Shown: positions 7,748 to 16,625, counted from the first letter of the stretch. The stretch is 64,000 nucleotides of DNA from Marinobacter xestospongiae (GCF_023156385.1 NZ_JAKZAK010000002.1:229553-293552), one strand, 5' to 3'. Translations and numbers: made by a program. The notes: generated by a model from the letters alone, not told the origin.

Positions 7748-7774
7748 GCAGCCACCGAGCGTTTCGGTGGCTGC
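7748..7774 (-). terminator. Hairpin after the DUF4870 gene
   Basis: GCAGCCACCGA-N5-TCGGTGGCTGC, a perfect eleven-pair stem starting 12 bases past the stop codon of the 7787-8257 gene. There is no clear T-run. Confidence 0.55.
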
Positions 7775-7786
7775 GAACAGCAGGGC

Positions 7787-8257
7787 TTACTTGATCAGGT
7801 GGAGAATGTAGGGCATACGGAAAGTTTCGCCCTTGGTGGTGGCAACCAATCCAAGTATGCAAACCACGATGTGCAGAATACCGATGATCGGGAACAGCAA
7901 GACACCGATTACGACAAAACTCAGAACAATAGCCACCATGGATGCGATGAATGAGGTAATCGACCAATTCAGCGCTTCCTTGGCATGATCCAGTACATAG
8001 GGATCGTCTTTCTTGACGATGTACAGCACCAGGCAGGGAATGAAGCCAAAGAAAAAGGTACCAATCCAGTTCAACAGCGCCAGGTTGCGGGAATCCTGAC
8101 TGGGTTCCGACAGCCCGGTACCGGCAGCAGACTCCGTCTGGGCCTGGTTTTGTGCTTGGGCTTGAGCCTGAGGCTCTGGCTGTGCAGCGGGGGCGGCCTG
8201 CGGCTTGGGCTCCGGCTGCTCAGGGGACGACGGTGATTGCGGCGAGGGGTCAGACAT
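7787..8257 (-). CDS. DUF4870-type membrane protein with Pro/Gln/Ala-rich N-terminus
   Basis: A 156-aa protein. Residues 1-55 are low-complexity (repeated PEPK, QPEPQ and AQAQ units). From about 60 it has the DUF4870/Tic20-like membrane fold: RNLALLNWIGTFFFGFIPCLVLYIV, the loop KKDDPYVLDHAKEALNWSIT, then two more hydrophobic segments and the short C-terminal PYILHLIK. The FxxxHAKEALNW motif between segments is the family hallmark. The start at 8257 follows AAAAGGAGTAGAT; the longer upstream extension is not coding-like. The family's function is unknown; the variable N-terminal tail may be a cytoplasmic interaction arm. Confidence 0.85.
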   Translation of the reverse strand: MSDPSPQSPSSPEQPEPKPQAAPAAQPEPQAQAQAQNQAQTESAAGTGLSEPSQDSRNLALLNWIGTFFFGFIPCLVLYIVKKDDPYVLDHAKEALNWSITSFIASMVAIVLSFVVIGVLLFPIIGILHIVVCILGLVATTKGETFRMPYILHLIK

Positions 8258-8378
8258 ATCTACTCCTTTTGATGGGGACCATATCCTTTGCGGCCATGGC
8301 ATTACGCCTTTGCCCTGACCAGGCACTGGCCAGGCGAGGCAGGCCCCTACTATACGGCAGACCCGCGGGCTTGAAAAT

Positions 8379-9257
8379 TCAGTTTCGTACGGTGCTGACC
8401 ACGGTCGACGCAATAACCTTAAGACACCCTGGCCGGCAGGTGACTGTAAGGGGTGTCTTGCCTACCACCTCACCATCCGCGGTCACGGTCTTGGGCTTAC
8501 GGGTACCAATCCGGCATTGCCGCCCCTTCAGGTGAAGCAGTGTGCTGGTGCGACGCGGCGCCTGCCGGTTCAACCGTACCATCACAAAGGTCAGCAGCAG
8601 CTGTAACAGGGGCCGGGGCCTCACCGCAATCACGTCCAGCAAGCCATCGTCGGCGGCCGCCTGGGGGATTTCATTGCCACCGCCATAGAAGGCACCGCTG
8701 GCCACCGCGACAGACAGCCAGCGGCCACTCACCTGCCCCCGATCACATTCAATGGTGGCACGGAAGCCCCGCTTTGCACCGAGCTGACGAATCAGCTCCA
8801 CACCGTAGCTGAATCGCCCGAGCAGTCGCTTGCGGCTGCCGTTTCCGCGCCGCACTGGCAGGGTGCCCAGACCGACATGCGCCACATTGAGAAAAATCTG
8901 TTCACCGAAAACCGCCACATCCACAGCCCGGGACTCACCCCTGGCAATGAGTCTGCATAGGGCATCCGGATCATCCGGCAATGCCAGATTGCGGGCAAAA
9001 TCGTTGGCCGTGCCCGATGGCAGGACCGCCAGGGTCGCCCCGGTGTCCGTGCAGACGCGGGCACCAAGGTTCGCCGAGCCATCACCACCGGCCACCATCA
9101 CCACATCGCCTGGCCCCGCCTCCTGTTGCCAGGCCGGGTCGTCAAACTCACAGCACCGCGGCTGCTCAATCCCCGCGGCCACCAACGCCGATACCCAGAA
9201 GTCACGCCCCCGCCCGCCATCACCGGCTTGGCCGTTGGCCACCAACCAATAGGTCAT
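8379..9257 (-). CDS. Diacylglycerol/sphingosine kinase-family lipid kinase (YegS-like)
   Basis: A 292-aa protein with the DAGK catalytic domain: VMVAGGDGSANLGA (nucleotide loop, GGDG at 57-60) and LAVLPSGTANDFARNL (80-88), then DVAVFGEQIFLNVAHVGLGT and the conserved DGLLDVIAVRP and TADGEVVGKTPL blocks of the C-terminal beta-sandwich. It phosphorylates a membrane lipid at the inner face of the membrane; the exact lipid is not predictable. Start ATG 9257 follows GGGGGAGA at eight bases. It is a single-gene unit downstream of the lipoprotein gene. Confidence 0.88.
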   Translation of the reverse strand: MTYWLVANGQAGDGGRGRDFWVSALVAAGIEQPRCCEFDDPAWQQEAGPGDVVMVAGGDGSANLGARVCTDTGATLAVLPSGTANDFARNLALPDDPDALCRLIARGESRAVDVAVFGEQIFLNVAHVGLGTLPVRRGNGSRKRLLGRFSYGVELIRQLGAKRGFRATIECDRGQVSGRWLSVAVASGAFYGGGNEIPQAAADDGLLDVIAVRPRPLLQLLLTFVMVRLNRQAPRRTSTLLHLKGRQCRIGTRKPKTVTADGEVVGKTPLTVTCRPGCLKVIASTVVSTVRN

Positions 9258-9405
9258 TGCACGGTCTCCCCCGATATCCTGTCCGACTACAGAGCCTCCC
9301 AGCATAGGAGCATTGAAGACCGGCGGCGATTACGGTTGCGCAAGGCGGGAAGGAATCGTGGCGAGCAGATCCGTCAACACGGAACAATCGGGAACGTTCA
9401 AGCCT

Positions 9406-9432
9406 GGGGCTGTCCGATGTCCGGACAGCCCC
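9406..9432 (-). terminator. Hairpin after the lipoprotein gene
   Basis: GGGGCTGTCCG-N5-CGGACAGCCCC, eleven perfect pairs, 24 bases beyond the stop codon of the 9457-10989 gene. Confidence 0.6.
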
Positions 9433-9456
9433 GGCAATAAGGGGGCGGGCCGTCAG

Positions 9457-10989
9457 TCAGGGATGAATGCCCAACTGGAAGCTCCCCTGCAGTTGATCGC
9501 CCGTGGCGGTGCTCAGGTTGTAGCTGCCACTGACGGTATACAGGCCAACACTCCTGATGGTGACGCTGCCACCGGTGACCACGATGTTCGAGCCGACGCC
9601 GAAGGCATCGGATTCGGCGTACGCCACGACGTAGCGGCCATCGGTACCGGGATCAACAGAGTCCAGCACTGAGTAGGTGCCGGCCTGCTTGCTACCGCCG
9701 TAGAAGTTGAACATTAGCTCGATATCATCGTTGCCATAGGGCGCAACCACCTCGGTTGACCAGTAGGTCTGGGTGCCGTTGCCATACGGCAGGTCACCGC
9801 CACCGGGGAACTGGTCGCCAAAGTCATCGGGGAAACCGGAGGTGGTCACCTCCACATCGGTGATCATCCCGCAGACTTCGCCGGTACTGGCAAGATCCGG
9901 AAACTGGGCAGAAGACATCGACAGCTGCCCCTGGTGCCAGGTCGTCTGACTGGAAATCTTGTCAAACTCGGCCGCCCAGAGAATGTTGCCGTCACAGGTC
10001 AGGGTCATACCAAGACCACCACTGTCGAGCCGGTAATACTGGAACTGCTCATCCTGGCAGAACGGATTGTCATCGTCCGACGGGTCGAACTCGTCCTCAT
10101 CCACCGGCTCGGCCACGTCCTCGCCGCAGCTGCGCACCAGCAACTGGCCACCCTCGGACAGGAACATGGTTTCGGTGACGAAAGAGCCGGCGGTCTCGGA
10201 GGTAATCTCATTGCCTAGCAACGTGAACGAGGTAGCCGCATCCATCACCACCAGAGTCCGCCAGATTCCCGAGCCAACACTCTGCATATAGGACTCCACC
10301 TGCGCCAGGGTCAGGTTCTCACCATCAATGACCCCGGGCTCCAGCCGCCCCTCAAGCTCGAAGCTCGCCAGGGTTTCACGGAAGTGCGCCAACGCCTGTT
10401 CCCGGGCAACCATACCGCGGGCGCCCGAGTTGGTTGCAGCGGTCAGTTCATCCAGCGCGGCCGTCACCGCCGCGTCAGCTTCAAAGGCGGCCTCGGACTG
10501 GCTGAAATCAATACTGCGGCCCTCCGCCTGGCCACGAACTGACGCGGTAATCTGGATACCATTATCGGGATTGCCATCATCATCGATGGTCTGGATAAAG
10601 CGGACCATGTTCACCACCGTCGGGTGGCTGTCATCCACCGCATCGGCGACCAGGTCGATGGGGCTGACGATGTCATCCCCGGTCGCCTGGCCCAACTCAA
10701 TGCCACCGATGTAGAAACGGACAGTCTGGCCGACCACATACTCGAAGCGGCCCTCGGCGTCAGTCACACCACTGCTGTCGCCGGCGGTGTATTGCAAGCC
10801 GGCCACCGGAGCGTCGATGAACACCCCCTGCTGGGTAGTGCCGCCCCCATCACCACCGCCATTGTCGCCGCCGTTGCCGTCGCCACCGCCGTCATTACCG
10901 GAACCACCACCGCTGCTGCCACCGCCGCAGGCGGCCAGCATCAGGCTCAGACAAAGGGCCCCCAGAGGCCCACTCATTCGAAGAACCAT
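9457..10989 (-). CDS. Large surface lipoprotein with carboxypeptidase-regulatory-like segment
   Basis: A 510-aa lipoprotein: type II signal peptide with lipobox LMLAAC followed by a long Gly/Ser/Asn/Asp linker, then a region with GVFIDAPVAGLQYTAGDSSGVTD and EGRFEYVVGQTVRFYIGG, common in gammaproteobacterial surface lipoproteins and resembling a regulatory-like beta-sandwich. The middle and C-terminal parts are Asp/Glu-rich (EPVDEDEFDPSDDDNPF) with no recognised domain. Start ATG 10989 follows AAAGGAGGGGAG. Probably anchored in the outer membrane; role unknown. Confidence 0.75.
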   Translation of the reverse strand: MVLRMSGPLGALCLSLMLAACGGGSSGGGSGNDGGGDGNGGDNGGGDGGGTTQQGVFIDAPVAGLQYTAGDSSGVTDAEGRFEYVVGQTVRFYIGGIELGQATGDDIVSPIDLVADAVDDSHPTVVNMVRFIQTIDDDGNPDNGIQITASVRGQAEGRSIDFSQSEAAFEADAAVTAALDELTAATNSGARGMVAREQALAHFRETLASFELEGRLEPGVIDGENLTLAQVESYMQSVGSGIWRTLVVMDAATSFTLLGNEITSETAGSFVTETMFLSEGGQLLVRSCGEDVAEPVDEDEFDPSDDDNPFCQDEQFQYYRLDSGGLGMTLTCDGNILWAAEFDKISSQTTWHQGQLSMSSAQFPDLASTGEVCGMITDVEVTTSGFPDDFGDQFPGGGDLPYGNGTQTYWSTEVVAPYGNDDIELMFNFYGGSKQAGTYSVLDSVDPGTDGRYVVAYAESDAFGVGSNIVVTGGSVTIRSVGLYTVSGSYNLSTATGDQLQGSFQLGIHP

Positions 10990-11308
10990 CGTCTCCCCTC
11001 CTTTGAATACCAAACCTCAACCCCGGCAGGCACGCACAAACCCGCAGCCTGCACCGCCCACGGGAGCACCAGAGTGATAACGCTTGAACATTCACCAGGC
11101 CCCTTTGAGGTTAGGCCAGTCTGTCGCCGTTGACGCCTACGAATATGCGTAGTGATGAATTGTCATAGGTAGTGATAGTAGTGATGGGTAGTGATGGATA
11201 GCCATGGGTCGCCATCCGCGGCTTTTCAGGCCATCCCCAACACCAACGCCTGGCGCGGTGATTGCTTCAGCATTGCACTGAGCCTGGCTTCGAAAGGAAA
11301 CGACGGAC
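10990..11308. other. Intergenic region with short direct repeats
   Basis: A 319-base gap between the lipoprotein gene and the LuxR-type gene, both transcribed away from it. Its only distinctive content is the cluster of TAGTGATG-like repeats at 11150-11196. No coding frame here is convincing. Confidence 0.6.
11150..11196. repeat. Four TAGTGATG-type direct repeats
   Basis: Copies at 11150, 11170 (TAGTGATA), 11179 and 11189. The last three are nine to ten bases apart, close to one helical turn, as expected for side-by-side regulator half-sites. They lie 110-160 bases upstream of the LuxR-type gene. Confidence 0.6.
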
Positions 11309-11704
11309 GTGCACTTCGACGAGTTTTTTCGACGCAGCAACGCCGCCTCCAGCGTCGATGAACTGCTGGCCCTGTACCGCCATGCCCTGGTAACACTGGC
11401 CAGCGACCCAGCGGGCGGGGACCCGCGGTTACCGGACAGAACCGACCGTCTGACCCGTCAGTTCCAGGCCCGCTACGCCCGTCTGGCGATACCTCATACT
11501 GAGAATCAGCCGCTCAGCGTAAAAGAACTCGACGTACTGCGCTGGTGCGCCCAGGGCTTCACCCGCCAGGAAGCCGCCGACCACATGCGCCTGTCCACTC
11601 ATACCATCGACTTCCACCTGCGTAATGCCATGCGCAAGCTGCAGGCACGAAACTGCACCGCAGCGGTGGTGCGGGCGCTGGAACTGGGTGTGTTGCAGCT
11701 TTAG
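11309..11704 (+). CDS. LuxR-type helix-turn-helix regulator
   Basis: A 131-aa protein whose C-terminal half is a GerE/LuxR HTH (LSVKELDVLRWCAQGFTRQEAADHMRLSTHTIDFHLRNAMRKL, about residues 69-111). The N-terminal 65 residues are too short for an autoinducer or receiver domain and match nothing I know. The start is GTG at 11309 after AAAGGAAACGACG. Compact orphan LuxR proteins of this type often act as constitutive or protein-modulated regulators. The TAGTGATG repeats just upstream are a plausible autoregulatory site. Confidence 0.8.
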   Translation: MHFDEFFRRSNAASSVDELLALYRHALVTLASDPAGGDPRLPDRTDRLTRQFQARYARLAIPHTENQPLSVKELDVLRWCAQGFTRQEAADHMRLSTHTIDFHLRNAMRKLQARNCTAAVVRALELGVLQL

Positions 11705-11821
11705 GGCGGCAGAGGCACCAGAACCGGGAACCACCATCCCGGTTTCGTCAGCGCTGCGGACACGGCAGAATAGACACACAGCCGGCTGTCCGGCGCCCCT
11801 ATCCCGCAACAGAGAGTCCGC

Positions 11822-12559
11822 ATGAACCCGATCATCGACCAGCTCAGTCGTCATCGCTCCATCCGCAAGTTCCAGCCACGGGCCATTCCACGGCAATCCC
11901 TGGAGGCGTTCGTCCGCGCCGGACAGTGCGCGGCGACCTCAAGCCATGTCCAGGCCTACAGCATCATCCACGTGGTGAACCCTGAAAACCGCGCCAGGCT
12001 GGCAGAGCTCGCCGGTGGTCAGCCCTACATTGCTGAATGCTCGGATTTCCTGGTGTTCTGCGCCGACATGAAACGCCCCACTGAAGCCGCCGAGCGCGCC
12101 GGTGCCGACGTGGTCCGGGGCATGACGGAACAGCTGTTGGTGGCCAGCATCGATACCGCCCTGATGGCACAGAACGTCGCCATTGCCGCCGAATCGGAAG
12201 GCGTGGGCATCTGCTACATCGGCGGCATCCGCAACAATCCGGCGGAGGTCAGCGAGCTGCTGCGCCTGCCGGAGCATGTCTATCCGGTGTTCGGCATGTG
12301 TCTGGGCTACCCGGACCAGGACCCGGAAGTGAAACCGCGGCTGCCACTGCCCGCCATCCTCAAGGAAGACTACTACCAGGATGCCCGGGACGCCGAGCTG
12401 GTGGCGGAATTCGACGCCACCATGCACCGCTATTACCAGGTTCGCACCGGTGGCAACAAGGACAGCAACTGGTCCGAACAGCTCAAGCCGCTGTTCACCA
12501 GCAAGCTGCGTCCCCACATGCAGTCCTTCCTGCGGGACCGGGGGTTCGGCAAGCAGTAA
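11822..12559 (+). CDS. NfsA-type oxygen-insensitive NADPH nitroreductase
   Basis: A 245-aa FMN flavoprotein of the NfsA/Frp family: N-terminal HRSIRKFQPRAIP, phosphate-binding region AATSSHVQAYSIIHV, central GVGICYIGGIRNNP, and FGMCLGYPDQDPEVKPRLPLPAIL, which carries the conserved GYP and KPRLP motifs. It reduces quinones and nitroaromatics by two-electron transfer, usually as a homodimer in the cytosol. Convergent with the LysR gene at 12577, 17 bases apart, so it is not obviously under that regulator. SoxS/OxyR-type control is not visible. Confidence 0.9.
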   Translation: MNPIIDQLSRHRSIRKFQPRAIPRQSLEAFVRAGQCAATSSHVQAYSIIHVVNPENRARLAELAGGQPYIAECSDFLVFCADMKRPTEAAERAGADVVRGMTEQLLVASIDTALMAQNVAIAAESEGVGICYIGGIRNNPAEVSELLRLPEHVYPVFGMCLGYPDQDPEVKPRLPLPAILKEDYYQDARDAELVAEFDATMHRYYQVRTGGNKDSNWSEQLKPLFTSKLRPHMQSFLRDRGFGKQ

Positions 12560-12576
12560 GGCGCCTCTGGCAGACG

Positions 12577-13458
12577 TCACCCCGCCGGCAACGCCGCCTT
12601 CAGCGACTCAAGAAACAACGACAACGCCAGGGGTTGGTGCCGGCGGCTACGATAAAGCCCGAAGACGCCCAGCGGTTCCGGCTCCAGTTGCTCGAGCACC
12701 GGCACCAACTCACCGGCAATCAGACTCTGTCGCACCTCCAGCTCCGGCAGCAGGGCGATCCCCATGCCGGCGCGGGCCGCATTCGTCAGTAGGGACGACT
12801 CGTTGGCGCTGAAGTTGCCGGCCACGTCCAGTGCCAGTCTTTCGCCATCAGCCTGCCGAAAATGCCACAGCCCGCGACTGAAATGGCTGTAGTGCAGGCA
12901 GTTGTGCAGCGCCAGCTGTTCCGGCGCCGCAGGCCGACCATGCCGGGCGAGGTAGTCCGGACTGGCGCAAAGCACCGACTCGCAGGCGCCCAGTCGGCGG
13001 GCAATGACGTTCGGATCAAGGTCATTGGTGATCCGAATCGCCAGATCAATACGCTCCTCCACCAGATTGACCGCCTGGTTACTGACATGCAGATCGACGG
13101 CCATCGCCGGGTAGCGGGCCAGAAACGGCGATAGCCAGGGCATCACCATGTGTTCGGCGGTGAAGCGGGCACAGGCCACCCGTAACCGCCCCGCCGGCGT
13201 CTCCGCTTCCTGCTGATCGGCAATCCGCTCGGCCACCTCCACCAGCTCCCGGCTCTGCTCCAGCACCCGCTCCCCTGCTGCCGTCAGCGACAGCTTGCGA
13301 GTCGAGCGATGCAACAGCCGGGTACCCGCCCAGTGTTCCATCTGTTCCAGATAACGGCTGACCATCGGCCGTGACATATCCAGTACCCGCGCCGCGGCGC
13401 TGAGACTGCCCTGTTCACAGATACGATTGAAAACGATCGCGGCCTTGACCCTGTCCAT
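12577..13458 (-). CDS. LysR-family regulator (CrgA/DmlR-like group)
   Basis: A 293-aa LysR protein: HTH in MDRVKAAIVFNRICEQGSLSAAARVLDMSRPMVSRYLEQMEHWAGTRLL (residues 1-49) followed by RSTRKLSLTAAGERV, typical of the group that includes DmlR, and an effector-binding domain from about 90. It is divergent from the DsbA-like gene at 13573, with an imperfect dyad built on GTTTC-N7-GAAAC in between, so that gene is its likely target along with itself. Effector unknown. Confidence 0.9.
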   Translation of the reverse strand: MDRVKAAIVFNRICEQGSLSAAARVLDMSRPMVSRYLEQMEHWAGTRLLHRSTRKLSLTAAGERVLEQSRELVEVAERIADQQEAETPAGRLRVACARFTAEHMVMPWLSPFLARYPAMAVDLHVSNQAVNLVEERIDLAIRITNDLDPNVIARRLGACESVLCASPDYLARHGRPAAPEQLALHNCLHYSHFSRGLWHFRQADGERLALDVAGNFSANESSLLTNAARAGMGIALLPELEVRQSLIAGELVPVLEQLEPEPLGVFGLYRSRRHQPLALSLFLESLKAALPAG

Positions 13459-13505
13459 TCACTCACCTGCTCGATTTTTGCAACAAACCATCAACGACAA
13501 TGGGG

Positions 13506-13534
13506 ATTCTGTTTCCTGATACGAAACCTAGAAT
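13506..13534. promoter_or_regulatory. Dyad between LysR and DsbA-like genes
   Basis: GTTTC-N7-GAAAC at 13511-13527, flanked by ATTCT and AGAAT. It lies in the 114-base divergent promoter region and is a good LysR operator candidate. Confidence 0.45.
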
Positions 13535-13572
13535 AACGCTCCATCAGAGACATCACGACCGGAGCACACCCC

Positions 13573-14232
13573 ATGTCCCACACACCACCACGGTTCCACT
13601 GGATACTCGACCCTCTCTGCGGCTGGAGCTATGCCGCCGCGCCGCTGCTGGAGACCGCGCTGGAACGCTTCCCGGGCCAGCATGCGCTGCATTTCGGTGG
13701 TCTGTTCCACGGCCCCAGCCGGCGACCGGTGGATGACACCTGGCGTGACCAGGTGCTGGTCCACGACGATCGGATCGCCAGCCTCAGCGGCCAACCCTTT
13801 GGCGACGGCTACCGTCACCAGCTGCTGCGCGACCCAACCCTGGTGCTGGACTCCACCCCGGCCATCCGGCGGGTGCTGGCGATCCAGCAGAGCGTCGGGG
13901 CAGATACCGCGGCCCGGGCTTTCAATGCGCTCCAGCGGGGCTACTACGGCCATGGCCGCAACATAACCCGCGAAGAGGTCCTGAATGAGCTGCTGGCCGC
14001 TGACCAGCTCTGGCCAGAGGCCGCCGAACAGGTCTGGACAAACCAATCCGGGGCGGACCTTCAGCACCACCTGTCCGCCACCCGCCAGCGCCTCGCCGAG
14101 CTTGGCGGTCAGGGCTACCCCACCCTGGCCCTGGCACTCGAAGGACAGCCCTGGCACCGCATTCGACTGCCGAACTTCTACGGCGACAAGCCTGGGTGGC
14201 AGCGTTTTCTGAACGAACTGCCCAACCTGTAA
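13573..14232 (+). CDS. DsbA-family (FrnE-like) thioredoxin-fold protein with single active-site cysteine
   Basis: A 219-aa cytoplasmic protein (no signal peptide) of the DsbA/FrnE group: ILDPLCGWSYAAAPLLETALERFP at the N-terminus, a helical insert (residues about 75-150) and a cis-Pro loop GGQGYPTLAL near the end. Relatives usually carry CGWC; here the motif is CGWS (Cys16, Ser19), so the resolving cysteine is lost. It may act as a monothiol reductase, glutathione-dependent enzyme or isomerase. Preceded by GGAG at a normal distance. Divergent from, and probably regulated by, the LysR gene. Confidence 0.82.
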   Translation: MSHTPPRFHWILDPLCGWSYAAAPLLETALERFPGQHALHFGGLFHGPSRRPVDDTWRDQVLVHDDRIASLSGQPFGDGYRHQLLRDPTLVLDSTPAIRRVLAIQQSVGADTAARAFNALQRGYYGHGRNITREEVLNELLAADQLWPEAAEQVWTNQSGADLQHHLSATRQRLAELGGQGYPTLALALEGQPWHRIRLPNFYGDKPGWQRFLNELPNL

Positions 14233-14268
14233 GCCCCATGATTTGAATAACCAAACACAAAGGTACTT

Positions 14269-15129
14269 ATGATGACCAATACAAAACTCCTACTTGCCAC
14301 CACCGCCCTGCTCGCCAGCACCAGCACCCTGGCTGCCGACCTGGACCTGACCGTCTACAACCCGGGCGAGGCAGGCATTTTCCCCGTCACCTCCACGCTG
14401 ATCACCGGACCGACCGAGGCGATGCTGGTGGATGCCCAGTTCAGCACCACCGAGGGCGACGAACTGGTGGACCTGATTCGCGCCAGTGGCAAAACCCTGA
14501 CCACCATCTACATCAGCGGTGGTGATCCGGACTTCTATTTCGGGCTGGAGCCACTGGTGGCAGCTTTTCCGGACGCCGACGTCATCGCCAGCCCGGCGGT
14601 GGTTGCCCACATCAACGCCACCAAGGCCGGCAAGATCGAGTACTGGGGGCCCAAGCTGGGAGAAGGCGCCCCGGAACAGGTGATGGTGCCGAATGTCAGC
14701 GAGCGTACCGAGTTTCTGGTGGACGGCGAGCCGGTGGAGGTTCATCACATCAACACCCACCAGGCCCACCTCTGGTTGCCGGGCGAGGAAACCATCCTTG
14801 GTGGCGTGGCGGTGTATGCCGGTACCCACGTCTGGACCGCAGACAGCCAGAGTCGTGAAGCCCGTGACCAGTGGCAGGCTGTCCTCAATGAAATGATCGA
14901 GCGCCAGCCCCGGCAGGTCATTCCCGGCCACTACCTGGGCCAGCGGCCTGACGGCGCGGACGCGGTGGTGTTCACCCGCGACTACTTGCAGAACTTTGAG
15001 CAGGCTCTCACCGATAACGACAGCGGCGATGCCGTCATCAAGGAGCTGAAGGCCCGTTACCCGGACCTGCCGGGAGAGGATTCCCTCACCATCAGCGCCA
15101 AGGTCAACACCGGCGAAATGGACTGGTAA
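14269..15129 (+). CDS. Exported metallo-beta-lactamase-fold protein with degenerate metal motif
   Basis: A 286-aa protein with a signal peptide (cleavage near TLAA, residue 23) and an MBL fold: LITGPTEAMLVDAQF, then the position of the HxHxDH motif, here SGGDPDFYF (residues 83-91), later THQAHLWLPGEETILGG, GTHVWTADS and VIPGHYLG (His221). Three of the four zinc-1/zinc-2 residues in the first motif are replaced (Gly84, Asp86, Phe89; only Asp88 remains), whereas downstream histidines persist. Either catalysis is lost or the metal site is rebuilt. 36 bases after the DsbA-like gene, so possibly co-transcribed. Start could also be the next Met. Confidence 0.78.
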   Translation: MMTNTKLLLATTALLASTSTLAADLDLTVYNPGEAGIFPVTSTLITGPTEAMLVDAQFSTTEGDELVDLIRASGKTLTTIYISGGDPDFYFGLEPLVAAFPDADVIASPAVVAHINATKAGKIEYWGPKLGEGAPEQVMVPNVSERTEFLVDGEPVEVHHINTHQAHLWLPGEETILGGVAVYAGTHVWTADSQSREARDQWQAVLNEMIERQPRQVIPGHYLGQRPDGADAVVFTRDYLQNFEQALTDNDSGDAVIKELKARYPDLPGEDSLTISAKVNTGEMDW

Positions 15130-15332
15130 ACCAGCGCCTGTCGCACACGCACAGCAGGCCGGTCACCAGCCGGTACCGGTGCGGGATGCCATGCAGCCGT
15201 GAACCGACGGCTGGATGGGCCGAACAATGTCCAGGATGGACGGGGCGTTGCGCAACCGTAAGCTGCATCCACCCGCCGGATTCCCTAGCATGCCGACCTA
15301 TTGATTGCTGAAATCGCCGGGAGGTACAGACA

Positions 15333-15809
15333 ATGACGGTTATGGGCATCCGGCTGTCGGTGCGTGAAGTCTTTGCCAGGCTGTTCTCGCTGATGTTCTT
15401 TGCGCTGTCCGCAGGCATCGTGATCTCAACCACGGTGACGGTCATCAGCAACCTGGGCAGCGGCCAGGACACCATGCCAATGCTGATACAGGTGATCAAC
15501 AGCAGCATTATCGCCCTCGCCGTCTACGAACTGGCGATGGTCATTCGCTCCGAATACAGCGGGCCGTCCGGCGCCCACGATGTGGTCACCATGCTGCGAC
15601 GCACCCTGCCCCGGTTTATCGGCACCGCCTGTGTGGCGATGTCACTGGAGGGACTGATCATGATCATCAAGTACAGTCAGATGGACATGGCGGGCAACCT
15701 CTACTATCCGGTGGCGATCATCATCAGCACCGCGTTCCTGCTGGCTGCCCTGGGGGTGTTCCTGAAGATGACGCCGGACCCGGAGGCCCGGCCTGACGGC
15801 GCCGGTTAA
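15333..15809 (+). CDS. Four-segment inner-membrane protein, unknown function
   Basis: A 158-aa hydrophobic protein with four predicted transmembrane helices (about residues 15-38, 48-70, 90-112, 122-147) separated by short loops; the second loop is the most polar (SEYSGPSGAHDVVTMLRRTLPR). Start follows GGGAGGTACAGAC. I do not recognise the family. It overlaps the stop of the convergent AhpD-like gene by four bases. Confidence 0.75.
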   Translation: MTVMGIRLSVREVFARLFSLMFFALSAGIVISTTVTVISNLGSGQDTMPMLIQVINSSIIALAVYELAMVIRSEYSGPSGAHDVVTMLRRTLPRFIGTACVAMSLEGLIMIIKYSQMDMAGNLYYPVAIIISTAFLLAALGVFLKMTPDPEARPDGAG

Positions 15810-16384
15810 CGACCCATGGCGTAAAACTCGTCGTTGGCACGCATGTTGGCAACGTTTGCCATCCGGTTGGAGAGGCCAAAGAAAGCGGCAATCGCGGCTA
15901 TGTCCCAGACGTCCTCTTCATCAAAGCCGTGAACCTTGAGCGCCTCGATGTCGGCTTCGGCCACGGCATGGGCCTGCTGGCTGACCTTGAGGGCGAAGTC
16001 CAGCATGGCTTTCTGGCGTTCGCTGATGTCGGCCTTGCGGTAGTTCACCGCGACCTGGTCAGCGATCAGCGGGTTCTTTTCGCGAATACGCAGGATGGCA
16101 CCATGGGCCACCACACAATACTGACACTGGTTGGCATTGCTGGTGGCCACCACGATCATTTCCCGCTCCCCCTGAGTGAGGTTGCCGGGCTTGTCCATCA
16201 GGGCATCGTGGTAGGCGAAGAAAGCCCGGAACTCGTCCGGACGGCGGGCCAGCACCAGGAAGACGTTGGGCACGAAGCCGGCTTTTTCCTGTACCGCCAG
16301 GATGCGGTCGCGGATGTCCTGCGGCAGGTCTTCCAGGGTAGGCGTGTCGAAACGGCTGATCGGGGGCATGGACGTCTGAACCAT
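15806..16384 (-). CDS. AhpD-like/carboxymuconolactone decarboxylase-fold peroxidase-related protein
   Basis: A 192-aa all-helical protein of the CMD/AhpD superfamily. The redox motif is intact: QCQYCVVAHG with Cys87, Cys90 and His94, and an upstream Glu in GEREMIVVA as the usual relay residue. It belongs to the 'uncharacterized peroxidase-related enzyme' group (FVPNVFLVLARRPDEFRAFFAYHDALM). Probably a thiol peroxidase or reductase in the cytoplasm. Start ATG 16384 follows AAGGAGATCTGT. Monocistronic. Confidence 0.87.
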   Translation of the reverse strand: MVQTSMPPISRFDTPTLEDLPQDIRDRILAVQEKAGFVPNVFLVLARRPDEFRAFFAYHDALMDKPGNLTQGEREMIVVATSNANQCQYCVVAHGAILRIREKNPLIADQVAVNYRKADISERQKAMLDFALKVSQQAHAVAEADIEALKVHGFDEEDVWDIAAIAAFFGLSNRMANVANMRANDEFYAMGR

Positions 16385-16625
16385 ACAGATCTCCTTGAAT
16401 CGTCGGCAATCGGGAATCGTCCGCTGATTGCTGACGCTTTGTTGTTTTTGGGAGATTCACTGTAATGGCAACCGCCGCAGAACACGAGCGTTGAAGCCTC
16501 GCTGGCGACTCATGCATTGGTCGTATGCGCACGGGAATCCGGTTGCGAACTGAACGGTTGCAATTTGCACTCAAAAGAATACGGTCACGAATGCACCACA
16601 ACAATCCTGCAGGGAGATAAAGGAC

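Noticed and set aside
11137..11340. 67-aa minus-strand frame over the TAGTGATG repeats
   Set aside because: The low-complexity His/Tyr/Pro end is a translation of the repeats, not a protein.
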